This document shows, piece after piece, positions 35,094 to 44,568 of a stretch of DNA of 64,000 bases. Location: positions 2,170,001 to 2,234,000 of the forward strand of contig OZ242021.1 in the NCBI GenBank assembly GCA_965204925.1, in the 5' to 3' direction. The notes beneath the pieces are model-generated. The model saw nothing but the letters and a program-made list of their open reading frames with translations, made no database searches and had not been told where the DNA came from. Made by a program: the position numbers and the translations under genes. Each line of letters opens with the position of its first letter. Position 1 is the first letter of the stretch. This stretch comes from G963663315 sp965204925 (GTDB lineage Bacteria; Pseudomonadota; Gammaproteobacteria; Arenicellales; Poriferihabitantaceae).

Positions 35094-38000
35094 TCAGAAG
35101 CGCAGTCTCAGGCGCAGTTTGATCGTCTGTTCGGCTTCGCCCGCTGCGCCGTTGAGGCGCTCGCCGGCAAGCTCTACCGTCATATCGGCGTGGTACGCCT
35201 CGAAGCGTGTTCCGAGCCTGAAGCGCCGCTCGCTGCCGTTGCCGGAAAGCGCGGTTTCCAGAAACGGCGTGAGCAGGCCCACGGGGCGTTATGGCGAGGC
35301 CGTAGCCGATACGCGCATCAAGCGCCGTGGTGTTGCCCGCCGTCGATGCCGTCGGCAGCGCATCGCGCCACAGCGCCTGCGCGCTGCCCGCGTCTGCCCC
35401 CCAGCGCGGACTTAATGCAAGCGACAGGCCGCGTCCTTGCGCCCGCGGGTTGAGGCGCGCGGTCACGCTCACGCCGCGTTCCCTTGCGCCGTCTTCGGTA
35501 TGCGCCGCCAGCCACCGCGCGCGCGCCTCAACCTCGACCCGCGGGGCGCTCCAGCGCAGCCCGCCGGCGACCTCAAGCCCGCTTCCGCTCAGCCCATCGC
35601 CACCATCGCGGCGCGCGGATGCCTCCACGAACGGAGTCAGCGCCGTGGCGTCATCCAGCGCAAAGCGCCGCGCGGCCTCCATCCCGGCGCGCAGTCGCCA
35701 GCTGTCTGCCGTGAGCCCGTGGACAGGTTGCGCCCCCTCGCCGGTCTGCATGCGCGCCACGCTGGCCTCCACCCGCGCGACAAGGTCGATGCCGTGAAGC
35801 GGGGGTAGCTCGTGGCGCAGGCCCAGCGATGCCATGCGCATGGTGAGGTCGCCAGTCTCTTCTGCCCCGCCGTCCCAGGCGGTGGCGCGCCTCGCCCCAG
35901 CCGGCGCCGAGCATGGCGCGCAACTCTACCCCTTCCGACAGCGTCCAGCGCCCGTACGGCCAGATGGCCGTCACTTCGGTCTCCAGACGACCCTGCCCCG
36001 AGACATCGCCAGTAAAGCCGTAGTCGGCATCGCCCGTGGCGTGGCTCACCGCAAGACCCGCCACCCAGGCGCCGGCTCGCGCGTCAATTCCGAGCCAGCC
36101 GGTACGCAGTTTTCCCTCATAGCGCATCCCTTGGGGACGCCCCTCGAAGGCGCCGTAGTCGCCCCGCCCCCATACCACCCAGCGCGGCGCCCGCGGGTCG
36201 AAGCCCGCCTCCGCGCCGATACCCAGCGAGAAGGCGCTCGCCTTGAGCATCTCGTGGGCGGTCACGCTGCGGCTCGTCGAACCACCGCAGTGCGTTGTTG
36301 CGCTGGCGTGCCGCCACGCGGCGCCCGATGCGCAAGAGCGCTTCGTCGCAAGGTTCGCCGCGGCGCCGGACATGCCCAACGGCACGCGCTCGCCGGCCAG
36401 CGTCAGGCCGCTCATCGGCGCCTGCGCCAGTCGCGCCCCGATATTGTCGAGCGCTCCGCTCAGTGTGCGGCTGGCTACCGCCGCCAGTGTTCGTGTCACC
36501 GTGCGCTTGACCTGCCTCGCGCGCGCGTCCTTTACGCTCACTGTGAAGGTCAGAATCGCCGCGTCCTCGTCCCGCCGGTTGCCGTCCGCATCGTGCGCGC
36601 GGTATGTGAATGTCCAGTTGCCCGCCGCCACAGGCGTGCCCGAGAGCCGTCGCGTCCCTGCCTCGAAGGCGAGGCTGGCGAGACCGGCCGGCGCCGAGGT
36701 CAGGGTATAGGTCAGTACGCCGTTGCCACCGCTCGCTGCGGGCAGGGTCACCATAGTCATTGCCGTGTCCACGGCCAGGGTCAGGGTCGGCACGGACGCA
36801 TCGCCAAAGGTCGGCGCCGTGTCGCGCGCCGTGATCACCGTGAAGGTCAGAATGGCCGCGTCCTCGTCCCGCCGGTTGTCGTCCGCATCGTCCGCGCGCC
36901 AGGTGAATGTCCAGTTGCCCGCCGCCGCAGGCGTGCCCGAGAGCCGCCGCGTCACCGGGTCGAAGGCGAGGCCCGCGAGGCCTGCCGGTACCGAGGTCAG
37001 GGTATAGGTCAGCGTGCCGTTGCCGCCGCTCGCTGCGGGCAGCGTCACCGGCGCCATTGCCGCGCCCGAGGTCAGGTTCAGATCCGCCGCCGACCCGTCG
37101 CCGAACGTCGGCGCCGTGTCGCGCGCCGTCACGTTCCCGCCGCCCCCCGTGGGCGTCGTTACGGGCGCCGCGCCGTCGTTGAGTGTACCGTCTGCCGTTG
37201 CGTCCGTACCCACCGCGTAGCCCGTGGCGTCGTTGAGCGTGATCCGGTATTTCTCCGCTCCCTCGCTGGTGTCGGAATCGCGGCTGGTCGCAATCGTCAC
37301 CGTCCCGGTCATGGCGCCGTTGAAGGCGGCGTTGAAGGCGCGCGGTCCGAGTCCGCCCGCAATGTCCGCCGCCGCGAAGCCGCTCGACCCCCGATCGGCC
37401 AAGGTCAGGCTCACCGCCAGCGTCCCCGGCACCGCCCGGTCGGAAGTCACGATAAGGGCGATCGCGCTCCCCTCGGTCACCGCCTGCGGGTCGGTCAGTA
37501 ACTGCAAGGTCGGCGTGGTGTCGGTCACCGACACTACCACCGCGGCGATCGTCACCGAGCCGTAGCCGCCGCCCGTGGCGCCGTGGGTCAGGGTCACGTC
37601 CGCATCCGTCGCCGTGTCCTCGTCACGCGCCGCGCCGACCGTCACCGTCTGCGGGTCGGCGTAGTTGGTGGTCGTGAAGGTCAGGCTGGCCGGATCTACC
37701 GTGACGTCTCCCGAAGCGCCGCCCACCGTCACCGTCACCGTCACCGTGTCCGACGGTTGCGTGTTGAGGCGCATCGTGTAGGTTGCGCTACCGCCTTCAT
37801 CGACCGTCAGCGTGGGCGTGGAGAGCGTCACTCCGGCGGGGACTGTCGCCACCGGCGTGGCGCTCTTCTCGTCCGACACCGCGCCGTTGCCGGCCGCGCT
37901 CAGCGCGCGTATGCGGAAGGTGTATTGCGTGCCGTTGTTCAGGCTCCCGACCGTGTGGCTGGTAGTGGCCGCGCCGGAACCCGACATGGCGGTCCAGCTG

Positions 38001-40040
38001 GTACCGAAATTGCCGGTGGTCTTCTGCTGGTACTGGTAGCCGGTGATGGTGGCGTCGTCCGGATCGCTCCAGTTCAGCGTCACCTGGCCGTTGCCCGGGG
38101 TCGCCGCGAAGTTGGCCGGCTTGGCGGGCGGTCCGGCAGTGACGGTCACACTCACCGTACCTGCATCGGGTATCATGTCCGCAGTGGCTCCGCTCAGCCG
38201 GAAGGCGTGAGCGATGGTCGCCTGTCCCGCCTCGACGCCGGTCACCGTCACCGTCTGCGCGGTGTTGTAGTTGCCCGTGGTGAAGGTCAGGGCGGCCTTG
38301 TCGTCGTTCTTGAAGGTGACCTCCCGGACATTCGAAACCGGGCCGTGCGTCGGGCGCCCGCCGACATACCCCGTCGCCCGAACCCTGACCTCCACCACCG
38401 TACCGTCGGGATAGTTGAGCCGGGGACTCGCTGCGTTGCGGGTAGCGACGCTGTTGCCGAGCGACCCGCTTGCCCCCCAGCCGCCGCCCTTACGTCTGTA
38501 TTCCAGTCGCCAGTTCGAGAATGTCGCGGCGCCTTTGACGAGATCGCCCGCACCCGTCCCGGCATGGGTCCAGGTGAGGTTGATCACCCGGTTGGTCGTC
38601 GAGGTGGCGCTGGTCAGCACCGGGGCCGCCGGGTTGTCGTCATCGGTCACGGTCACGGTCACCGACGCGGCGGTCACGCTGGCGTAGTCGGCTCCCGCCA
38701 CCGCATGGCTGACGGTCACGTTCTCGATGCGCGCATCGCTGTCGCTCTCGCCGGTCACCGTGACGGTCTGAGCCACGTTGTAGTTGCCGGAGTTGAAGGT
38801 CAGGCTAGCCGGAGAGACCGTCGCCGCGCCCGTGTCGTTGCTGGACGGGGTCACCGTCACGGTGCCGGACGGCTCCGTGTTCAGTTTCACCGTGTAGGTT
38901 CCGGTGGCGCCCTCGGCCACTGTCAGGTCGGACGTCGAGATCGTCACTCCGGCGGGGGTCGCCGCCACCGGCGTTGCCGTCACCCAGGCCGTGGCGGTCC
39001 TGTCGCCGGCGCCGTTCACTGCCCGCAGCTTGAAGCTGTATTCGGCGCCGTTGTCCAGGCTGCTCACCGGATAGGTCACGGTGCTGGCGGAGGACCCGGC
39101 AATCGGGTTCCAGGCCGGCGCTGGTCCGCGCGCTGGTCTTGTCGTAGCGCAGCTTGTAGCGGGTGATGGTGGCGTCGTTGGGGTTGCTCCAGGTCAGTAC
39201 CACTTGGCCATCGCCCGGGGTTGCCGTGAAGCCGGTCGGGGCCGCGGGGGCGGTGACGTCTGTCGGGGTGGCGGTGACTTCGTTGGAATAGGGTCTCAGA
39301 ACAGGGATCGGTGAGCCGGGGGGCGGGGTGGTTCGGCGCGCAATCTGGAAGGTGTACGCCGTGCCGTTGGTCAGGCTCGTCACGGTGAAACTTCGGGCCG
39401 ACCCACCGCCGGTCATGACCAGCCAACTGCCGTAGCTACCCGTGCCTTGCTTCTGCCGGTACACCCATGAAGTGGGGACCGTCAATGTGCCGCGGGTCCA
39501 GGTCCAGGAAAGTCCTACCTGCTCGTCGCCCGGCGTGACAGTCAGGACGGGAGCATGATGAGTCGTGCCGGTGGCGATTGCTGAATCGGAACCGGGTGGG
39601 CAGGCGCCAGTCTGATGTATTGCTTTAAGCTTCACCTGATAGGTCGTGCCATCCTCCAGTCCGGTGATCAGGGTGCTGCGTGCGCTGGCGCTCGAGACCG
39701 TTCGCGTGATCCAGTTGCTTGCTCCCGTCTTGCGGTATCGAAGTTCCCAGGAGCCGACCACATTCTGGTTAGCGCTCAGGGCGCCCCAGCTCACGGTCAG
39801 TTGCTTGGCGCCTGAAGCGATCGTTATCGTCGGGGCTGACGGCGTTAGGCAGGATTGCTGCGCCTGCGCGGCCTGTGGCGCGAGGACGGCGGCGAGTGTC
39901 AGCAGCAGAAAGGCGGCAAGCGCCGCGCTCAGGCGGCGGGCGGGTCTCCCAAGCGCGCCCACCGGGTCAGCCCCGCGCCCGCATGCTGAAATTCTCGGGG
40001 GGGGGGGGGGGGGTACGAAGGTCGCGCGCATGTTTGGCAT
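35094..40040 (-). pseudogene. Large autotransporter-like surface protein, three frameshifts
   Basis: Four overlapping frames join into one gene of about 1,640 codons. It starts with a signal peptide (RRLSAALAAFLLLTLAAVLAPQAAQA), then fibronectin type III domains (for example LEDGTTYQVKL and LTNGTAYTFQI), Calx-beta-like segments (SASTSDLTV-type strands with GNYNTAQTVTVTG), and two cadherin-like putative Ig domains (RRLSGTPAAAGNWTFTW, repeated). It ends with a beta-barrel domain closing in LRLRLRF, where a terminal Phe is normal for outer-membrane barrels. Frame changes lie near 39110, 35885 and 35280. Single-base assembly errors could explain them, but three make a pseudogene more likely. The start (40040 or 40031) is just before a poly-C tract. 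Confidence 0.85.
39997..40013 (-). repeat. 17-bp poly-C tract at the start of the autotransporter gene
   Basis: Seventeen G's on the plus strand, read as CCC codons giving VPPPPPPRIS, five to eight codons after the start and before the signal peptide. At this length the signal peptide is in frame with the ATGs at 40040 and 40031. Homopolymers this long change length readily during replication and commonly switch surface genes on and off. A GTG inside DPVGALG could bypass it. Confidence 0.85.
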
Positions 40041-40100
40041 AATAGTAAGGTTTCGGGGATTAATTTTAAGGGACGGCAATTTCCAAAAGCAAGAGTACAC

Positions 40101-40132
40101 TCACCAAGGAACGTCCTTGGCGGGAATTGCTG
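40101..40132. repeat. IS4-type left end, inverted, 32 bp
   Basis: TCACCAAGGAACGTCCTTGG then CGGGAATTGCTG is the reverse complement of the left terminus. With the end at 34843 it brackets the autotransporter in opposite orientation; the 9 bp outside each end do not match. Confidence 0.8.
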
Positions 40133-40317
40133 ATGTCCTCATTGGTCAGTTGGTGAATCGGTTGGTCGATGACAGACTTTATACATTGTACCGTGGGTAA
40201 ATGCAACCGCGCTGGCCGCCCTTCCCGGTCATTGCGAGCCATGATCTTGCATGAAGCCGCGGGATACCATAAATCCGCTTCTGTCATACGGTTTGCGGGG
40301 CTGGTATTATTCCCCGC

Positions 40318-40698
40318 ATGAACAAGCAGCCGGAAATTCCCGAATCTGTTGCCGGGCGCCGGCTGTGGCGGGCATTGCTTCATTCAATCAGTGGATTGCG
40401 AGTCGTCTGGCGGGAGGAAGCAGCTTTCAGACTGGAAATTGTTCTTGCCGCGCTACTGTCCGCTGCTTGCCTGTATCTGCCCTTCGACCCTTGGGTCAAG
40501 GCCGTCATTTTGCTCAGCCATGTCCTGGTCCTGGTTGCCGAGCTGTTGAACACCGCTGTTGAGGCCGTGGTGGACATGGTTACCGGGAAATTTCACCGTG
40601 AAGCGAAAAAAGCCAAGGATGCGGGGAGCGCTGCGGTACTCGTATCCCTGATTCTGAGCGCCGGCCTGTGGGGGTATGCGCTCCTCGGATTGATTTGA
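40318..40698 (+). CDS. dgkA: Diacylglycerol kinase
   Basis: A 126-residue inner-membrane enzyme that recycles diacylglycerol to phosphatidic acid. The family signature is plain: EEAAFRLEI, then ELLNTAVEAVVDMV with the catalytic Glu, and AKDAGSAAVL. Three transmembrane helices are visible (ALLSAACLYLPF, ILLSHVLVLVAEL, VLVSLILSAGLWGYALLG). Length is normal. The 277 bp before it hold the inverted IS end and no gene. Confidence 0.96.
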   Translation: MNKQPEIPESVAGRRLWRALLHSISGLRVVWREEAAFRLEIVLAALLSAACLYLPFDPWVKAVILLSHVLVLVAELLNTAVEAVVDMVTGKFHREAKKAKDAGSAAVLVSLILSAGLWGYALLGLI

Positions 40699-40728
40699 AC
40701 CAATCTCGCGGATTGCCGGCCTGTACGA

Positions 40729-41067
40729 TCAGGCGTAGTCTATTGCAATCAGCAGACAACCGTTGACGGTGCGGCTGTTATGCCGTGTCCCCGGCTTGAA
40801 AATAACCATGTCTCCGGGGCCGAGCACGGTACCGTCCGGTTCAACCAGATCGCCCTCAATGATGAAATATTCCTCGTTGTATTCATGTGTGTGGACTTCA
40901 GTTTCAGCGCCCGGCTCCATGCGCATGATATAGGAACCTTGTCTGGATTCCTGATCGTAACTGAGACTCAGCATACGGATGCGGGTGTTTTCCGGATCCC
41001 AGGAGTATTCGCCAAATGCGGTATTGCGGGTTCTTATGATCTGTCTTCCTTTCATGGTTTCACTCAT
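40729..41067 (-). CDS. Cupin-domain protein
   Basis: A 112-residue single cupin barrel. Motif 1 is HTHEYNEEYFIIEGDL and motif 2 is PGDMVIFKPGTRHNS, with the metal-binding His and Glu residues present. These small proteins may be isomerases, dioxygenases or ligand sensors; the function cannot be told. It is convergent with dgkA and lies 33 bp downstream of an MFS gene on the same strand. Confidence 0.85.
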   Translation of the reverse strand: MSETMKGRQIIRTRNTAFGEYSWDPENTRIRMLSLSYDQESRQGSYIMRMEPGAETEVHTHEYNEEYFIIEGDLVEPDGTVLGPGDMVIFKPGTRHNSRTVNGCLLIAIDYA

Positions 41068-41100
41068 TTGTGCAGATTGTTGTTCAGGTTGCCTCCTGTT

Positions 41101-42405
41101 TCACAGGGCAACCGGTTTTTCTTCATCGGCGCTGTCTTCGTCCAGTCGGTGCAATTCATCCTGGAGCAGCGCTTCTACATAATCTTCCGCATCGGGCGCT
41201 ATATATTCCGAAACCGGAGTTCCGATCAGCCCGGCCGCAATTACCGGACTCTGGTCGCCCGGTTCAATGGCCTCTGAAACACCCATACGCCAGGCTGAAA
41301 ACGCCAGGATCAGGGTAAAGAAAAGCGCGATGCCGACGTAAAAGAGAGCGGGCCCGAACTGACCCATCAGGAACGATACGACAATCGGGCCGGCGCTCAA
41401 ACCGATTCCGGTCAGCATTACGAGGCTACTGCTGGCCGCCACGATCTGATCCGGGCGCAAGCGATCATTGGCATATGCGATGTTCAACGCATACATGGGT
41501 ATTGCCGCGCTGCCCAGAATTACCATAACGACAAAGTAGGCAATACTGCCCTTTATCAGTAACATCGCAGCGATGCAAGCGAGTATTGATACCACGCAAA
41601 GGGCAGAGAGAGTGATTCTCCGGTTGATGCGGTCCGACAACCAGCCGATCGGCCACTGGGTGACCAGGCCGCCCAGTAAAACACAAGCCATGAACATTGA
41701 AACCAGATCGGTCCTTTCCAGAACCTGGGCCGCATAAACCGGGCCCATTCCAAAAATGGTGCCGTGCGCGGCTCCGGTCAAGCCGCTGCTGATTACCGCC
41801 AGCGGAGAAGCGCGATAGAGCTCCCGCAACGATAATTTTTCGGTCGGGCCAAACCCGGGCGCAGGCTTGGCTGTAAGCAGAATCGGAATCAGCCCGAGTG
41901 AGGCAATGATCGAAACCAGAATGAAAAGCTCAAGCTGTCTCGGGTCACCCAGATTGAGCAAAAACTGGCCGCCGCCAAGCCCCAGGGTGGTAATCACCAT
42001 ATAAACCGATAAAACCCGACCGCGCGTCTCATTGCTCGCCCGATCGTTCAGCCAGCTTTCCGTGACCACATACAGCCCCGCATAACTCAGGCCGGTAACG
42101 AATCGCATTGCGACCCAGTTTGCCGGATTGATGTGCAGTCCATGCACAAGAATGGAAATGGATGCCATGGATGCCAGAGCGGCGAAGACACGGATGTGTC
42201 CCACTCGCCCCACCAGTCTGGGCGCGATCATGGACCCTGCCAGGATTCCGAAAAAGTAACCGGACATGATGATGCCGGTAATGAAGGTGGGGAAGCCCTC
42301 CAGGGTGGCGCGCAACCCGAGCAGCGTTCCCTGAAGTCCATTGCCAAGCATCATAAATCCAATGCCGATCAGCAAGGCCCAGGAAGCGCGGAGGTCATTC
42401 AGCAT
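41101..42405 (-). CDS. MFS transporter (YcaD-like)
   Basis: A 434-residue major facilitator protein with twelve predicted helices, starting with LLIGIGFMMLGNGLQGTLLG. The MFS loop motif appears as GWLSDRINRRITL after helix 7. An acidic cytoplasmic tail (DAEDYVEALLQDELHRLDEDSADEE) extends past the last helix. The ATG at 42405 is preferred to one 24 bases upstream because GGGAG precedes it. It resembles the YcaD/YfkF group; the substrate is unknown. Confidence 0.88.
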   Translation of the reverse strand: MLNDLRASWALLIGIGFMMLGNGLQGTLLGLRATLEGFPTFITGIIMSGYFFGILAGSMIAPRLVGRVGHIRVFAALASMASISILVHGLHINPANWVAMRFVTGLSYAGLYVVTESWLNDRASNETRGRVLSVYMVITTLGLGGGQFLLNLGDPRQLELFILVSIIASLGLIPILLTAKPAPGFGPTEKLSLRELYRASPLAVISSGLTGAAHGTIFGMGPVYAAQVLERTDLVSMFMACVLLGGLVTQWPIGWLSDRINRRITLSALCVVSILACIAAMLLIKGSIAYFVVMVILGSAAIPMYALNIAYANDRLRPDQIVAASSSLVMLTGIGLSAGPIVVSFLMGQFGPALFYVGIALFFTLILAFSAWRMGVSEAIEPGDQSPVIAAGLIGTPVSEYIAPDAEDYVEALLQDELHRLDEDSADEEKPVAL

Positions 42406-42561
42406 GTTGGTTTCTCCCGGTGATGCCAAAAGGTCGGCCGATAATCGCGCGGATTCTAAAGATAATATTCTGTGTTTTCCATTTAATTTTCAAATAATCC
42501 GGTAGCTGTTTTGTGTCGGGTTTGTTGTAATCCGGCTATTTTTCTGACCTGAACTTTCCCG

Positions 42562-43899
42562 ATGACGCCGCCAGAACAGGAAATTTCCCATCGTACGGTC
42601 TGGGCTCTGGCGTGGCCGATGATTATCTCGAATATATCGGTACCTCTGGTGGGGGTTGTGGACACCGCAGTGGTCGGTCATTTGCCCGGACTGCACCATA
42701 TTGGAGCGGTTGCTCTGGGGGCGCTGATCTTCAGTTTTATTTACTGGGGGTTCGGTTTTTTGAGGATGGGCATTACCGGATTCGTTGCCCGCGCTTTCGG
42801 CGCCGATGATCAGGATGCGATTTCCGGCTCCATGTTACGGTTTGTCTTGCTGGGTGTTGTCCTCGGTCTGGTTGTGATCGCGCTGGGTAATCCTCTGATC
42901 GGATTGGCGCTGTATCTGGTTGATAGCAGCGAGGCGGTCGAAACCCTGGCTGCCGAATATGCCCTGATTCGCATCCTGGGCGCGCCCGCAACCCTTTGCG
43001 TCTATGTCTTCACCGGCATCTTCATCGGTATGCGCCAGACCCGTCTCGCGCTGGTTCTGCAACTGGTTCTGAACGGTACCAATATCGTATTGGATCTGTT
43101 GTTCGTCCCGGTTCTCGGGATGGGGGTTCCGGGGGTCGCCCGGGCTACATTGATCGCGGAATACGGCGCCGCATTTTGCGGGTTTTTTATGCTGCGAAAG
43201 TCATTCTTTCAGGCTTGCGGCAGATTGCGCTGGTCCGACATATTCGAAGCGGGCGCATTGCAGGAAATGGCAAGCGTCAATGGCAATATTTTTATTCGCA
43301 CAATCTGTCTGGTTTTTTCGTTCGCGTTCTTTACCGCGCAAAGCGCCAGACACGGAGAATTGATTCTCGCGGTGAACGCGGTATTGCTTCATTTCCAGAC
43401 TATGGTGGCTTATGCGCTGGATGGTTTTGCACATGCGGTTGAAGCCCTGGGGGGCAGCGCTTACGGCGCCGGAGACCGGGCCGCATTCAGGCGGGCGGCG
43501 CGCTTGACTATCCTGTGGTCGGTGGTGGCGGCGGCGCTGGCCAGCGTTGCTTATCTGCTGTTCGGGAATGGCATCGTGGCCCTGTTTACCGATGCGGCTG
43601 AAGTTATCCGGACAGCAGATCAGTATTTGATCTGGGTGGTTATCTCCCCGCTCGTATCCTGCTGGAGCTATCAGCTGGACGGATTATTTATCGGCACAGG
43701 ACATACACGGGAAATGCGTAATGCCATGATCGTTTCGACGATCGGGTATCTGCTCCTCGCAATTATCTTGCAGCCTCTCTATGGCAATCACGGACTCTTT
43801 CTCGGACTGACCGGTTTCATGATATTGAGAGCCATGACGCTGTATTATTATTATCCACGACTGGTACGGTTGATACCTGTCCGCGCTTCAGGCGCCTGA
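42562..43899 (+). CDS. MATE-family efflux protein (DinF-like)
   Basis: A 445-residue multidrug and toxin extrusion transporter with twelve predicted helices. The N-terminal ALAWPMIISNISVPLVGVVDTAVVGHL and FGFLRMGITGFVARAFGADD are characteristic of the DinF branch. It exports cationic compounds using a sodium or proton gradient. Its 3' end overlaps the convergent esterase gene by 12 bp. Confidence 0.93.
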   Translation: MTPPEQEISHRTVWALAWPMIISNISVPLVGVVDTAVVGHLPGLHHIGAVALGALIFSFIYWGFGFLRMGITGFVARAFGADDQDAISGSMLRFVLLGVVLGLVVIALGNPLIGLALYLVDSSEAVETLAAEYALIRILGAPATLCVYVFTGIFIGMRQTRLALVLQLVLNGTNIVLDLLFVPVLGMGVPGVARATLIAEYGAAFCGFFMLRKSFFQACGRLRWSDIFEAGALQEMASVNGNIFIRTICLVFSFAFFTAQSARHGELILAVNAVLLHFQTMVAYALDGFAHAVEALGGSAYGAGDRAAFRRAARLTILWSVVAAALASVAYLLFGNGIVALFTDAAEVIRTADQYLIWVVISPLVSCWSYQLDGLFIGTGHTREMRNAMIVSTIGYLLLAIILQPLYGNHGLFLGLTGFMILRAMTLYYYYPRLVRLIPVRASGA

Positions 43900-44568
43900 A
43901 TGTTGCCGGATAAAGCGTGCGATATCCCGCATCTCGTCCGCGTGCACGGAATGTGGCATATCGTAGGTATGCCAACTGACATCATGACCGGCAGCGGTGA
44001 GCGCCCGGTATCCTCGTTGTCCCACATTGACCGGAATCACCGGGTCGTGATTGCCATGAGCCATGAAAACCGGCGTGTCGAGATTGCGGTCGGAACGCTC
44101 GGCCTTGATTGAATCGGGCCAAGGCAGCCACGTCGATAATGCAATGATACCCGCGAGGGAGCGTGGAAACCTCAATCCGGCAAACAGCGCAACAGCGCCT
44201 CCCTGGGAAAATCCGGCCAGGAAAATATGGTGAGTGGCAATCCCCCGCCGGTTCTCCTGCTCAATCAAATCCCGCACAATGCCGCAAGACTCTTCCAGTC
44301 CCGCCCGTTCTGCCCGCACCGTTTCATCGGTATCGGCCGGCATGTCATGGATGTCGAACCAGCCGCGTACGATACTGCCGTTATAGATCGTGATCGGGCG
44401 CAGCGGAGCATGCGGGAACACAAAGCGGAAGGCAGTATCTTCGGGCAATTCCAGTTGATCGGCAATGGACACGAAATCATGGCCGTCCGCTCCGAGTCCA
44501 TGCAGGCAGATTACCGCGGCTTGCGGATCCAGTCCGGTCTGCACTTCAATGTAATCTAATGGAACCAA
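43888..44568 (-). CDS. Carboxylesterase/phospholipase, alpha/beta hydrolase
   Basis: A 226-residue esterase of the EstB/YpfH group. The oxyanion region is CLHGLGADGHDF, the nucleophile elbow GFSQGGAVAL (Ser at about residue 118), the catalytic Asp lies in AHGNHDPVIPV and the His in DMPHSVHADE. It hydrolyses short carboxylic esters or acyl groups. The only start codon before YIEVQTGL is a TTG at 44568, so the start is uncertain. It directly follows the ATPase gene with no gap. Confidence 0.92.
   Translation of the reverse strand: MVPLDYIEVQTGLDPQAAVICLHGLGADGHDFVSIADQLELPEDTAFRFVFPHAPLRPITIYNGSIVRGWFDIHDMPADTDETVRAERAGLEESCGIVRDLIEQENRRGIATHHIFLAGFSQGGAVALFAGLRFPRSLAGIIALSTWLPWPDSIKAERSDRNLDTPVFMAHGNHDPVIPVNVGQRGYRALTAAGHDVSWHTYDMPHSVHADEMRDIARFIRQHSGA

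Noticed and set aside
35834..39166. Long plus-strand frames of 555 and 527 codons across the autotransporter region
   Set aside because: They run antisense to recognisable fibronectin, cadherin-like and barrel domains; their translations are rich in Arg, Gly and Ala and have no domain.
34834..40141. A possible target duplication for the IS4-type ends around the autotransporter
   Set aside because: The outside 9-mers, TTGTTCAAA and ATGTCCTCA, do not match.
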